The position numbers and the translations under genes were made by a program. From NCBI RefSeq assembly GCF_000716605.1, contig NZ_JNXE01000024.1:62001-126000 (forward strand): DNA of 64,000 nucleotides. Reading direction: 5' to 3'. The notes beneath the pieces are model-generated. The model saw only the letters and a program-made list of their open reading frames with translations, was not told the origin of the DNA and made no database searches. Positions 34,279 through 43,020 of this stretch are shown here, in pieces; positions within the stretch are counted from its first letter, which is position 1; the number at the start of each line of letters is the position of its first letter. Source of the stretch: Streptomyces sp. NRRL F-525 (GTDB lineage: Bacteria > Actinomycetota > Actinomycetes > Streptomycetales > Streptomycetaceae).

Positions 34279-35511
34279 TCAGATGGGCAGGGTGACTCGC
34301 ACCACGAGTCCACCCCCCTCACGCGGCTGGGCCGAGATATGGCCGCCGTGTGCGCGCGCCACGGACCGCGCGATCGACAGACCCAGGCCCACACCCTTGT
34401 CGCTGCCCGTCCGCTCCGTACGCAGCCGCCTGAAGGGCTCGAAGAGGTTGTCGATCTCGTACGCCGGGACCACCGGACCCGTGTTCGAGACGACCAGCAC
34501 CGCATGGCCGTGCTGCACCTCGGTGGTGACCTCGACCCAGCCGTCCTCGGGCACGTTGTACCGCACCGCGTTCTGCACCAGGTTCAGGGCGATGCGCTCC
34601 AGGAGGACGCCGTTGCCCTGGACGACCGCGGGTTTCTGTTCGCCGCGGATCACCACGCCCTTGGCGGCCGCCTCGGCGTTCACCTGGTCGACGGCCTGCT
34701 CGGCGACCTCGGCGAGGTCCACGGGCTTGCGCTCGACGATCTGGTTGTCGCTGCGGGCGAGCAGCAGCAGGCCCTCCACGAGCTGCTCGCTGCGCTCGTT
34801 GGTGGCGAGCAGCGTCTTGCCCAGCTGTTGCAGCTCCACGGGGGCGCCGGGATCGGACAGGTGCACTTCCAGGAGCGTGCGGTTGATCGCCAGCGGGGTG
34901 CGCAGCTCGTGCGACGCGTTCCCCACGAAGCGCTGCTGGGCGGTGAAGGCCCGCTGCAGCCGCTCCAGCATCTCGTCGAAGGTGTCCGCGAGCTCCTTCA
35001 ACTCGTCGTCCGGGCCGTCCAGTTCGATCCGCCGGGACAGGTCCGAGCCCGCCACCGCGCGGGCGGTGCGGGTGATGCGGCCCAGCGGCGAGAGCACCCG
35101 GCCGGCCATCGCGTAGCCGAAGGCGAACGCGATGATCGCGAGGCCGAGCAGGGCGAGGAGCGAGCGGCTGAGCAGGTTGTCCAGGGCGTGCTGCCGCTGC
35201 TCATTGACACAGTTGCTCATCGCGCTGTTGAACACGTCGGGCGTGGCACTCGAGGGCAGGTCGCAGATCGTGCTGGTGACCTTCCCCTCGGTGATCTTGA
35301 AGGGCAGGTCGCTGCCGACGTTCAGGGCCTGGGCCGCGAGCAGGTAGATGATCGACAGCAGCAGGATGCCGGCGATCAGGAACATGCCGCCGTACAGCAG
35401 CGTGAGCCTTATGCGGATGGTGGGGCGCAGCCAGGGGAACGGCGGTTCGGGCCTTCTGGGGTCCCACGTGGGCTTCGGGGGCGCCTGGGGAGGCGCGGGG
35501 GTCGTGGCCAC
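34279..35511 (-). CDS. cutS: CutS sensor histidine kinase
   Basis: 410 residues. There is a cytoplasmic Pro-rich N-terminus (1-30), a first membrane helix near 36-60 and a small extracytoplasmic sensor (61-115) containing exactly two cysteines, Cys83 and Cys101. A second helix (~118-138) is followed by HAMP, H-box His201 (FVGNASHELRTPLA), N-box LVQNAVRYN, and G-boxes VSNTGPVVP and GVGLGLSIARSV. The paired sensor cysteines match what I recall of Streptomyces CutS, proposed to read the redox or disulfide state outside the membrane and to govern secretion-stress genes. It lies 6 bases after cutR. Confidence 0.92.
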   Translation of the reverse strand: MATTPAPPQAPPKPTWDPRRPEPPFPWLRPTIRIRLTLLYGGMFLIAGILLLSIIYLLAAQALNVGSDLPFKITEGKVTSTICDLPSSATPDVFNSAMSNCVNEQRQHALDNLLSRSLLALLGLAIIAFAFGYAMAGRVLSPLGRITRTARAVAGSDLSRRIELDGPDDELKELADTFDEMLERLQRAFTAQQRFVGNASHELRTPLAINRTLLEVHLSDPGAPVELQQLGKTLLATNERSEQLVEGLLLLARSDNQIVERKPVDLAEVAEQAVDQVNAEAAAKGVVIRGEQKPAVVQGNGVLLERIALNLVQNAVRYNVPEDGWVEVTTEVQHGHAVLVVSNTGPVVPAYEIDNLFEPFRRLRTERTGSDKGVGLGLSIARSVARAHGGHISAQPREGGGLVVRVTLPI

Positions 35512-35517
35512 GGTGGA

Positions 35518-36171
35518 TCAGATCCGGTAACCGGAGCCGGGCACGGTGACGATGACCGGGGGCTCACCGAGCTTGCGGCGCAGGGTCATCACGGTGACGC
35601 GCACGACGTTGGTGAACGGGTCCGTGTTCTCGTCCCACGCCTTCTCCAGGAGCTGCTCCGCGGAGACGACCGCGCCCTCACTGCGCAGCAGCACCTCCAG
35701 GACGGCGAACTCCTTGGGCGCGAGCTGGACTTCCTTGCCGTCGCGGAACACCTCGCGGCGGTTCGGGTCGAGCTTGATGCCGGCGCGCTCCAGGACGGGC
35801 GGCAGCGGCACGCTGGTGCGCCGGCCGAGGGCACGCACGCGTGCCGTCAGCTCGCTGAACGCGAAGGGCTTGGGCAGATAGTCGTCGGCGCCGATCTCCA
35901 GGCCCTCGACACGGTCGCTGACATCGCCGGACGCCGTGAGCATCAGCACGCGGGTGGGCATGCCGAGCTCGACGATCTTGCGGCAGACGTCGTCGCCGTG
36001 CACGAGCGGGAGGTCGCGGTCGAGGACGACCACGTCGTAGTCGTTGACGCCGATGCGCTCCAGGGCGGCCGCACCGTCGTACACGACGTCGACGGCCATG
36101 GCCTCCCGGCGCAGTCCGGTGGCCACCGCATCGGCGAGCAGCTGCTCGTCCTCGACGACGAGTACGCGCAC
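35518..36171 (-). CDS. cutR: CutR OmpR-family response regulator
   Basis: 217 residues from GTG 36171, behind GGAAGGA; the longer frame to 36270 has no site. The receiver has Asp51 in YDVVVLDRDLPLVHGDD, with VVEDEQ, LTASGD and LPKPFAF. The winged-helix output spans ~120-217 (LAPKEFAVLEVLLRSEGAVVS, NVVRVTVMTLRRKLG, VPGSGYRI). Coupled to cutS. Confidence 0.93.
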   Translation of the reverse strand: MRVLVVEDEQLLADAVATGLRREAMAVDVVYDGAAALERIGVNDYDVVVLDRDLPLVHGDDVCRKIVELGMPTRVLMLTASGDVSDRVEGLEIGADDYLPKPFAFSELTARVRALGRRTSVPLPPVLERAGIKLDPNRREVFRDGKEVQLAPKEFAVLEVLLRSEGAVVSAEQLLEKAWDENTDPFTNVVRVTVMTLRRKLGEPPVIVTVPGSGYRI

Positions 36172-36587
36172 GTCGCTTGTCCTTCCTCTGTCCACCCGCG
36201 TAGCGCGCCTCGGCGCACGCGGGCAGGGTCTTCGTGGCTGTGTGACCTCCATCCTGCCCTTTTCGGCCATAAGTCGGCTGTAAGGCGGCCCGGCGCAAGA
36301 TGAAGGTCCGGTATGAGGCCCGGGAATGCGGGATTTTCTCGGTGGGTTGAGGTTTCCACGGAAGGGAGCGGGGGGAGGACGGCTTTACACCCCGCGATCA
36401 CGCTCTGCACGTGGCAAGCCACCTTGTGGTACGTCCAACCGCTTCCGCAGAGCGGGCGTGGGTGTCCGGCACCGTCGCCGCCCAGCCAGGGCAGCGCTGG
36501 GCACCCCATACCGCAGACGTGATCGCCCCTTCCGGACGGCACACCCCCGTGCCAAACGACCCACGACCCAGGACGAGGGGGCGCAGC
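36172..36587. other. Divergent control region between cutR and a small gene
   Basis: About 415 bases. It carries the cutR ribosome site (GGAAGGA near 36180-36186) at one end and GAGGGGGC before the 36588 start at the other. Frames open here have no coding character. No terminator or recognisable operator was found. Confidence 0.5.
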
Positions 36588-36761
36588 ATGGACGCATTCA
36601 CCGCAGGACTTCTGCAGCGCATAAGGGCGACCGAGACCGACCTGACGCGGGCTCGTGACGAGGGCGACGACTTCCTCGTCGAGGTGGAACAGGCCGAGCT
36701 CGACGACCTGCGCCGCCTCGCCGCCGACCACGGTGTGGAGGTCGGCGCGACGAGCGTCTGA
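36588..36761 (+). CDS. Small conserved Streptomyces protein (57 aa)
   Basis: ATG 36588 with GAGGGGG just upstream gives MDAFTAGLLQRIRATETDLT, then DFLVEVEQAELDDLRRLAAD. The product is one charged, leucine-rich helical hairpin, probably a small coiled coil. There is no signal peptide or membrane span. I remember the same small protein next to cutRS in other Streptomyces, but no function. A longer frame extends 59 codons upstream without coding signs. Confidence 0.8.
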   Translation: MDAFTAGLLQRIRATETDLTRARDEGDDFLVEVEQAELDDLRRLAADHGVEVGATSV

Positions 36762-37138
36762 TCAGTGCGGCCAGCAGGACAGCGGGACCTCGGCGAATCC
36801 AGCGCCGGGGTCCTGCTGCTTTCCGCTCTTCTACTTCGGGGGAGCTGGGCCGGAGTTGAGTCGGTGCCGCGTGGGTGGGCCGGTGTTGGGAGGTGTTGCG
36901 TGGGTGGGCCTGTGTTGATCAGGCACCCACGCGCGCACCTCTTTTGGTTCGGTCGCCTTCGGGGCGCTGGGAGCCGGTGTCGAGAGCCCCACCGTGCTCG
37001 ACCCTTCGGGCCTCCGCGCGCTGGGTCTCTCGACACCGGCGCGCCCCTACGGCTCCCTCTCGGCCGTCCACGTCGGCACAGTTGGACTTGGTGGGCCCTC
37101 GCCGGTCGCTTCTGTTTTCGCCGTTGGTTTTGTGGGCG
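36762..37138. other. Non-coding gap with tandem 13-mer and hairpin
   Basis: About 375 bases with no credible gene. The 13-mer GCGTGGGTGGGCC occurs at 36869-36881 and 36898-36910, each followed by a GTGTTG block. The second copy folds into the hairpin GCGTGGGTG/CACCCACGC (36898-36932), a possible terminator for the small gene or, on the other strand, for the inositol-monophosphatase gene ending at 37139. Confidence 0.55.
36898..36932. terminator. Possible bidirectional terminator hairpin
   Basis: GCGTGGGTG at 36898-36906 pairs with CACCCACGC at 36924-36932, extended by CCTG/CAGG inside, with a short TGTTGAT loop. It lies 137 bases past the small gene and about 210 bases past the minus-strand monophosphatase stop, so which gene it serves is unsure. 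Confidence 0.5.
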
Positions 37139-37954
37139 TCAGTCGTGCCAAGCCCCGAAGTCCTCCAGGAGGCGCTGGAGGGGTTCGAAGACTCCCGGGG
37201 TGCCCGCGATCGCCAGATCCCGTGCGGGGCGTTCTCCGGGGCGTCCACCGGTCAGGGCGCCTGCCTCGCGGGCGATCAGGTCCCCGGCCGCGAGGTCCCA
37301 CGGGTTCAACCCCCGCTCGTAGTAACCGTCCAGGCGGCCCGCGGCCACGTCGCACAGGTCGACCGCCGCCGAACCGCCCCGCCGGATGTCACGCAGCAAC
37401 GGGATCAACTTCTGGGCCACGTCGGCCTGGTGGGAGCGGACCTCGGTGACGTAGTTGAACCCGGTCGAGACCAACGCCTGCTCCAGCGGCGCAGCCGGCC
37501 GGCAGGCGAGTCTGCGTTCGCCCTCCCACGCGCCCGTGGCCCACGCCCCGCCGCCGAGCACCGCGTGGAACGTCTCGCCGCGCATCGGGACCGCGACGAC
37601 CCCGGCGACGGTCTCGCCGTCCAGCTCGGCGGCGATGGAGACGGACCAAGTGGGCAGTCCGTAGAGGTAGTTGACCGTGCCGTCGAGCGGGTCGATGACC
37701 CAGCGGACGCCGCTGGTGCCCTCCACGGAGGCGCCCTCCTCGCCCAAGAAGCCGTCGTCCGGGCGCTGTTCGGAGATCAGGTTGGTGATCAGCTTCTCGG
37801 CCGCGATGTCCATCTCGGTGACGACGTCGATCGGGCTGGACTTCGTGGCGGCGACCGCGAGGTCGGCCGGGCGGCCGTCCCGCAGCAGGGCGCCGGCCTT
37901 GTGGGCCGCCTCCTGGGCGAGGGCGAGCAGTTCCTGGTGCAGGGGGTCGGTCAC
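37139..37954 (-). CDS. Inositol-monophosphatase-family phosphatase
   Basis: 271 residues. Metal-binding motifs of the lithium-sensitive phosphatase family are present: GEEG (near 80), WVIDPLDGTVNYLYGLP, and the C-terminal NPWDLAAGDLIAREAGA. It therefore hydrolyses a phosphate monoester such as inositol-1-phosphate, with Mg2+. Histidinol phosphatase and FBPase/CysQ are alternatives within the family. The start at 37954 is 8 bases after the ferrochelatase stop, so the two genes are probably co-transcribed. Confidence 0.9.
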   Translation of the reverse strand: MTDPLHQELLALAQEAAHKAGALLRDGRPADLAVAATKSSPIDVVTEMDIAAEKLITNLISEQRPDDGFLGEEGASVEGTSGVRWVIDPLDGTVNYLYGLPTWSVSIAAELDGETVAGVVAVPMRGETFHAVLGGGAWATGAWEGERRLACRPAAPLEQALVSTGFNYVTEVRSHQADVAQKLIPLLRDIRRGGSAAVDLCDVAAGRLDGYYERGLNPWDLAAGDLIAREAGALTGGRPGERPARDLAIAGTPGVFEPLQRLLEDFGAWHD

Positions 37955-37962
37955 GGCGCTCC

Positions 37963-39090
37963 TCAGGCGTAGGGGCTGTCGGCGCCCGCGGCGGCGGGGC
38001 GGGGGGCACGGGCCGGGCAGCAGCCCACCGGGCAGAGGTTGTGGCCGGCGCCGAGCGCGCCCAGCGCACAGGGGGTGACCTGCTTCCCGCTCTCGACGGC
38101 GGCGCGCTCCAGGACCAGCTCGCGGATCGCGGCGGCGAAGCGCGGGTCGGCGCCCACGGTGGCCGACCGGCGTACGGGCAGGCCCAGTTCGGCGGCCTTG
38201 GCCGTGGCCTCCGTGTCGAGGTCGTAGAGGACCTCCATGTGGTCGGAGACGAAGCCGATGGGAGCCATGACGACCGCGGGGACGCCGGCCGCGTGGCGCT
38301 CCTCCAGGTGGTCGCAGATGTCGGGCTCCAGCCAGGGGATGTGCGGGGCGCCGGAGCGGGACTGGTAGACGAGCTGCCAGGGGTGGTCGACGCCGGTGCG
38401 CTCGCGGACGGCGTCGGCGACGAGCCGGGCCACGTCCAGGTGCTCCTCGACGTACGCCCCGCCGTCCCCGTGGTCCTCGACCGGGCCGGAGCTGTCGGCC
38501 GCGGCGGTCGGGATGGAGTGGGTCGAGAAAGCGAGGTGCGCGCCGTCCCGGACGTCCTCGGGGAGGTCGGCGAGGGACTGGATCACGCCGTCGATCATCG
38601 GCTCCAGGAAGCCGGGGTGGTTGAAGTAGTGGCGCAGCTTGTCGACCTTGGGGAGGTCGAGGCCTTCGGCCTCCAGGGCGGCCAGGGAGTCCGCGAGGTT
38701 CTCGCGGTACTGGCGGCAGCCCGAGTACGAGGCGTAGGCGCTGGTGGCGAGGACCAGGATGCGGCGGCGGCCGTCGGCGACCATCTCCCGCAGGGTGTCC
38801 GTGAGGTACGGCGCCCAGTTGCGGTTGCCCCAGTAGACCGGCAGGTCCAGGCCGTGGTCCGCGAAGTCCTTGCGGAGGGCGTCCAGGAGGGCGCGATTCT
38901 GGTCGTTGATCGGGCTGACCCCGCCGAACAGGAAGTAGTGCTGGCCCACTTCCTTGAGGCGTTCCTTGGGGATGCCTCGCCCACGCGTCACGTTCTCCAG
39001 GAACGGAACCACGTCGTCCGGGCCTTCGGGGCCGCCGAACGAGAGCAGGAGGAAGGCGTCGTAGGGGGTGGCATCGAGCACGTCTGGCAT
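37963..39090 (-). CDS. hemH: Ferrochelatase (coproporphyrin III type)
   Basis: 375 residues from ATG 39090, preceded by GGAGG; the longer frame to 39210 has no site. It inserts Fe2+ into the porphyrin late in haem synthesis; in actinobacteria the substrate is coproporphyrin III. Visible motifs are [47 protein letters not shown] (metal-site His) and [19 protein letters not shown]. The C-terminal [20 protein letters not shown] supplies the cysteines of the [2Fe-2S] cluster known in actinobacterial ferrochelatases. The protein is cytoplasmic. Confidence 0.95.
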   Translation of the reverse strand: MPDVLDATPYDAFLLLSFGGPEGPDDVVPFLENVTRGRGIPKERLKEVGQHYFLFGGVSPINDQNRALLDALRKDFADHGLDLPVYWGNRNWAPYLTDTLREMVADGRRRILVLATSAYASYSGCRQYRENLADSLAALEAEGLDLPKVDKLRHYFNHPGFLEPMIDGVIQSLADLPEDVRDGAHLAFSTHSIPTAAADSSGPVEDHGDGGAYVEEHLDVARLVADAVRERTGVDHPWQLVYQSRSGAPHIPWLEPDICDHLEERHAAGVPAVVMAPIGFVSDHMEVLYDLDTEATAKAAELGLPVRRSATVGADPRFAAAIRELVLERAAVESGKQVTPCALGALGAGHNLCPVGCCPARAPRPAAAGADSPYA

Positions 39091-39333
39091 GCCTCCGATC
39101 CTGCCACCCGCCACTGACAGCCGGGAAACGGCGGGGTGCCGGACGGGGATGAGGGCGGGGATGAGGGCGGGGACGGGGCGGAGATCCAGGCGTCTCACGG
39201 GCGGGTGCATCGGGGGCTACCTGCTCGTAAGCTGTATCAGCCGCATTCGCACCTTACCGAGCCGTCGCTGCCCCTCACCGGGCCGTGACTGCTCCCCCGA
39301 GCCGCCCCCGCTCCTTCCCGACCGGAGACCCCC

Positions 39334-40578
39334 GTGCCCAGCCCCTATCGCGCCCTGTTCGCCGCACCCGGCTCCAAGGGCTTCTCCGCCGCGGGGTTCC
39401 TCGGCCGCATGCCCTTGTCGATGATGGGCATCGGCGTGGTCACGATGATCTCGCAGATCAACGGGCGCTACGGGCTCGCGGGCGCCCTGTCGGCCACCAT
39501 CGCGCTGGCCGCCGCCGCGATCGGGCCGCGGATCTCGCGCTGGGTCGACCAGTACGGGCAGCGGCGGGTGCTGCGTCCGGCGACGCTCGTCGCGCTGACC
39601 GCGGCGACCGTGCTGCTGCTGGCCGCCCGCTTCGCGTGGCCGGACTGGGTGCTGTTCGTGTCCGCCGCCGGGATCGGCTCGGTGCCGAGCCTGGGGGCCA
39701 TGGTCCGCGCGCGCTGGGCGGCCGTCTACCGGGGCACCCCGCAACTCCACACCGCGTATTCCCTGGAGTCCGTGGTCGACGAGGTGTGCTTCATCTTCGG
39801 GCCGATCATCTCCATCGGCCTGTCCACGGCCTGGTTCCCGGAGGCCGGTCCCCTGCTCGCCGCCTGCTTCCTGGCGGTGGGTGTCTTCTGGCTGACCGCC
39901 CAGCGCGCCACCGAGCCCGCGCCGCATCCACGCGCACGTGGCGACAAGGGCGGCGGTTCGGCGCTGCGGACCGCCGGTCTCCAGGTGCTGGTGGCCACCT
40001 TCGTGGCGACCGGGGCGATCTTCGGGGCGGTCGACGTGGTCACCGTGGCGTTCGCCGACGAGCAAGGTCACAAGGGCGGCGCCAGTATCGTCCTCGCGCT
40101 GTACGCGGCGGGCTCCTGCGCGGCGGGTGTCGTGTTCGGGCTGCTGCGCTTCCGGGGAGCCCCGGAACGACGATGGCTGCTGGGCATATGCACGATGGCC
40201 GTGAGTATGATCCCCCTCCTACTGGTCGGAAACTTGCCGCTTCTGGCCGTGGCGCTGTTCCTTGCGGGCCTGTCCATCGCACCCACGATGATCACGACGA
40301 TGTCCCTCATAGAAGAGCACGTACCTCGCGCGAAGCTCACCGAGGGCATGACCTGGGTGAGCACCGGCCTGGCGGTCGGGGTCGCGCTCGGCTCCTCCGT
40401 CGCCGGCTGGGTGATCGACGCAGCCGGCGCGCGTGCCGGGTACGGGGTTCCGGTCGTCGCCGGTGCCGTCGCGGTCGCGGTGGGTTTCCTCGGGTACCGC
40501 CGGCTCAGCAGACCGGCGCCGGGTCGGGGAGGCACCGTTGAGCACCACAGCGAGCGCGAAGAACGGCACGTGGCGTAA
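39334..40578 (+). CDS. MFS-family transporter
   Basis: 414 residues with 12 predicted membrane helices, e.g. MMGIGVVTMISQINGRYGLA, ALTAATVLLLAARFAWPDWV, FIFGPIISIGLSTAWF, VEHLF-free central loop near 195-215, and LPLLAVALFLAGLSIAPTMI. The inter-helix motif GPRISRWVDQYGQRRVLRPA resembles MFS motif A. GTG 39334 was chosen because the frame opens there behind GGAGA. It is probably an efflux permease; the substrate is unknown. The last 41 bases overlap the start of the oxidase gene, so the two are translationally coupled. Confidence 0.88.
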   Translation: MPSPYRALFAAPGSKGFSAAGFLGRMPLSMMGIGVVTMISQINGRYGLAGALSATIALAAAAIGPRISRWVDQYGQRRVLRPATLVALTAATVLLLAARFAWPDWVLFVSAAGIGSVPSLGAMVRARWAAVYRGTPQLHTAYSLESVVDEVCFIFGPIISIGLSTAWFPEAGPLLAACFLAVGVFWLTAQRATEPAPHPRARGDKGGGSALRTAGLQVLVATFVATGAIFGAVDVVTVAFADEQGHKGGASIVLALYAAGSCAAGVVFGLLRFRGAPERRWLLGICTMAVSMIPLLLVGNLPLLAVALFLAGLSIAPTMITTMSLIEEHVPRAKLTEGMTWVSTGLAVGVALGSSVAGWVIDAAGARAGYGVPVVAGAVAVAVGFLGYRRLSRPAPGRGGTVEHHSEREERHVA

Positions 40579-41857
40579 CTGGGGCGGTACGGTCGCGTCG
40601 CGGCCCGCGCGGGAGGTCACGCCCGCCTCCGTCGAGGAACTGGCCGCGGCCGTACGGAGGGCCGGCGAGGACGGCCTGACGGTGAAGGCCGTCGGCAGCG
40701 GGCACTCCTTCACGTCGATCGCCGCCACGGACGGTGTGTTGATCCGCCCTCAACTGTTGACCGGCATCCGCAACATTGATCGTGATGCCTTGACGGTCAC
40801 GGTCGAGGCGGGCACCCCGCTCAAGAGACTCAACATGGCTCTCGCGCGCGAGGGTCTGTCGCTCACGAACATGGGCGACATCATGGAGCAGACGGTCTCG
40901 GGGGCGATCAGCACCGGCACCCACGGCACCGGCCGCGAGTCGGCCTCGATAGCCGCCCAGATCAGGGGACTTGAGCTGGTCACGGCGGACGGCTCGGTGC
41001 TCACCTGCTCCGAGAAGGAGAACCCGGAGATCTTCGCGGCGGCCCGCATAGGCCTCGGCGCCCTGGGCGTCGTCACCGCGATCACCTTCGCCGTGGAGCC
41101 CGTCTTCCTGCTCACCGCGCGCGAGGAGCCGATGACCTTCGACGAGGTCACCGGACGCTTCGACGAACTCTGGGCCGAGAACGAGCACTTCGAGTTCTAC
41201 TGGTTCCCGCACACCGCGAGCACCAACACCAAGCGCAACAACCGCAGCGCGGGCCCGGAGCAGCCGGTGGGCAAGATGGCCGGCTGGTTCGAGGACGAGT
41301 TCGTCTCCAACGGCCTCTGGCAGGTGGCCAACATGGTCGGCCGCGCGGCACCCGCGACCATCCCGACCATCGCGCAGATCTCCACCCGGGCCTGGTCCAC
41401 GCGGACCTACACGGACATCCCTTACAAGGTCTACACATCGCCCCGACGGGTGCGGTTCGTGGAGATGGAGTACGCCGTCCCGCGCGCGGCCCTGGTGGAC
41501 ACGTTGCGGGAACTCAAGGCGATGGTCGACCGTTCCGACTTCAGGATCAGTTACCCGGTCGAGGTCCGCACCGCCCCGGCGGACGACATCGCCCTGTCCA
41601 CCGCTTCCGGCCGGGACAGTGCCTACATCGCCGTGCACATGTTCAAGGGCACGCCCTACCAGGCGTACTTCACCGCCGCCGAGCGCATCCTCACCGCGCA
41701 CGAGGGCCGGCCGCACTGGGGCAAGGTGCACACCCGGGACGCGGAGTACTTCGCCGGGGTCTATCCGCGCTTCGGCGAGTTCACGGCGTTGCGGGATCGG
41801 CTGGATCCTGATCGCCGGTTCCAGAACGACTACTTGCGGAGGGTGCTGGGTCAGTAG
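40538..41857 (+). CDS. FAD-linked aldonolactone oxidase (ALO family)
   Basis: 439 residues from TTG 40538, supported by GGGGAGG 7 bases upstream; no ATG or GTG lies near. The N-terminal PCMH-type FAD domain has VGSGHSFT (flavin-contacting), MGDIMEQTVSGAISTGTHG, and IGLGALGVVTAITF. The C-terminal ALO domain has the characteristic HWGKVHTRD and a final DRLDPDRRFQNDYLRRVLG. The family oxidises sugar-1,4-lactones or alditols with O2 as acceptor. Which lactone or polyol is used here is not evident. Cytoplasmic. Confidence 0.9.
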   Translation: MSTTASAKNGTWRNWGGTVASRPAREVTPASVEELAAAVRRAGEDGLTVKAVGSGHSFTSIAATDGVLIRPQLLTGIRNIDRDALTVTVEAGTPLKRLNMALAREGLSLTNMGDIMEQTVSGAISTGTHGTGRESASIAAQIRGLELVTADGSVLTCSEKENPEIFAAARIGLGALGVVTAITFAVEPVFLLTAREEPMTFDEVTGRFDELWAENEHFEFYWFPHTASTNTKRNNRSAGPEQPVGKMAGWFEDEFVSNGLWQVANMVGRAAPATIPTIAQISTRAWSTRTYTDIPYKVYTSPRRVRFVEMEYAVPRAALVDTLRELKAMVDRSDFRISYPVEVRTAPADDIALSTASGRDSAYIAVHMFKGTPYQAYFTAAERILTAHEGRPHWGKVHTRDAEYFAGVYPRFGEFTALRDRLDPDRRFQNDYLRRVLGQ

Positions 41858-42539
41858 CCGACGCGCTCGGCGTGGGGGTCGGCGTACCGCCGCCGTCCGA
41901 AGCGCTGGGCGTCGGCGTCGGACTCGACGTCGTAGCGCCGCTGTTGGACTCCGTGCCGCCGTCGGTCGCACCGGATGACGTCTCCGGGGCGGCCGACGAA
42001 CCGTCCGAGGAACTGGACGGGGAATCGGCCGGACTCGGCTCGTCGTCACCGGACTTCGGGGACGACGAGGTGTCGTGGCCGGTGACGGCGGAGCTGACCG
42101 TGGTGCCCTTGCCGCCGCTGAAGCTGTCCCCGGACACCAGCTCGTAGACGGTGATCCCGGTCATCGTGACGCCGAAGACGAGGGCCGCGGCGAGCACCGG
42201 GCGCTTCCAGCTCCAACCGCCCACCCGCGCGCGGTAGACCGTGCCCTCCGTGAACTCCCCTGGACGCGCGGGGACTTGTTCCGCCTCCCTGGAGGTGGCG
42301 ATTTCCCTGGAGGTGACGGTCGCCTCCCGGAGCTGTGCACCGGTCCGGCTGAAGAAGTGCTGGAAGACGGTGCCTCCGGAGGTGGCTATCGCGCTCACGA
42401 CGCCGGCGCCGAGGATCGTGCCGTAGACCCCGAAGTAGGACGCGAGTTTGGCGGCCACCACCGCCGCCACCGCACTTCCCGCGACTTGAGGGACGCTCAG
42501 ATCGATCCGCTTCTTGCTGACATCGGGCCTTGCACGCAT
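41781..42539 (-). CDS. Single-span membrane protein with Ser/Pro/Thr-rich tail
   Basis: 252 residues. A hydrophobic/amphipathic stretch lies at ~18-55 (AGSAVAAVVAAKLASYFGVY) and a clear membrane helix at ~112-133 (RPVLAAALVFGVTMTGITVY). The last ~110 residues are almost wholly Ser, Thr, Pro, Gly and Asp, an unstructured extracytoplasmic tail. Function unknown. Its 3' end overlaps the 3' end of the convergent oxidase gene by 77 bases. An earlier stop does not occur in the frame, so the overlap seems real, although the tail coding potential is helped by compositional bias. Confidence 0.75.
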   Translation of the reverse strand: MRARPDVSKKRIDLSVPQVAGSAVAAVVAAKLASYFGVYGTILGAGVVSAIATSGGTVFQHFFSRTGAQLREATVTSREIATSREAEQVPARPGEFTEGTVYRARVGGWSWKRPVLAAALVFGVTMTGITVYELVSGDSFSGGKGTTVSSAVTGHDTSSSPKSGDDEPSPADSPSSSSDGSSAAPETSSGATDGGTESNSGATTSSPTPTPSASDGGGTPTPTPSASATDPAPSASSRSGTGDQDPADPATP

Positions 42540-43020
42540 TCCGGGACCTTGCCTCGCTTTCTCGCACTTTCTCGTACCTGATCAACTATCTGTACGACAA
42601 AGGGACGTACGACCGAAAGCGATAGTTCCGTTTCCGGCTATTACGTGAAGTACGCCACTTTCAAGATCGCCCGAAGCCCGCTCCGGGCCGCCAAGTCCCG
42701 CCCCCCACAAGAAGTTGGGCGGCGTGCCAATCCACGCACGTGGTCCAAATGGAGTACTGTTGCGAGCCCTGGGTGCGGTCTCCTGCCAGGGCGTCCGCGG
42801 CCTCAATGGACCGCCCAGAGGGGGCCAGTTGCACAGGGTGACGTAGTTGGTCACTTAGCGTTGCGAATAGGTAACCGTGCCATAACGGCGAGTCAGGGCC
42901 CGTGCCCGACACGCCGGGCAACTCGGCAAGGTTGTGGCAGGCTGCACCCGGGCAGGCCACACTCGACTAGCGGAAGCAGCGACGCACGTGACGTCGGCAG
43001 GCACCACCCGGGAGGTCCCC
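42540..43020. other. Divergent promoter region upstream of sepH
   Basis: About 480 bases with no supported gene. A short frame opens at 42934 on the sepH frame, but the strong GGGAGG immediately before ATG 43021 marks the real start. It is comparatively A+T rich near 42590-42640 (CGATAGTTCCG...). No operator recognised. Confidence 0.55.

Noticed and set aside
34273..36303. 676-codon frame antisense to cutRS
   Set aside because: Shadow of two well-supported genes; translation rich in Gln/His/Glu with no motif.
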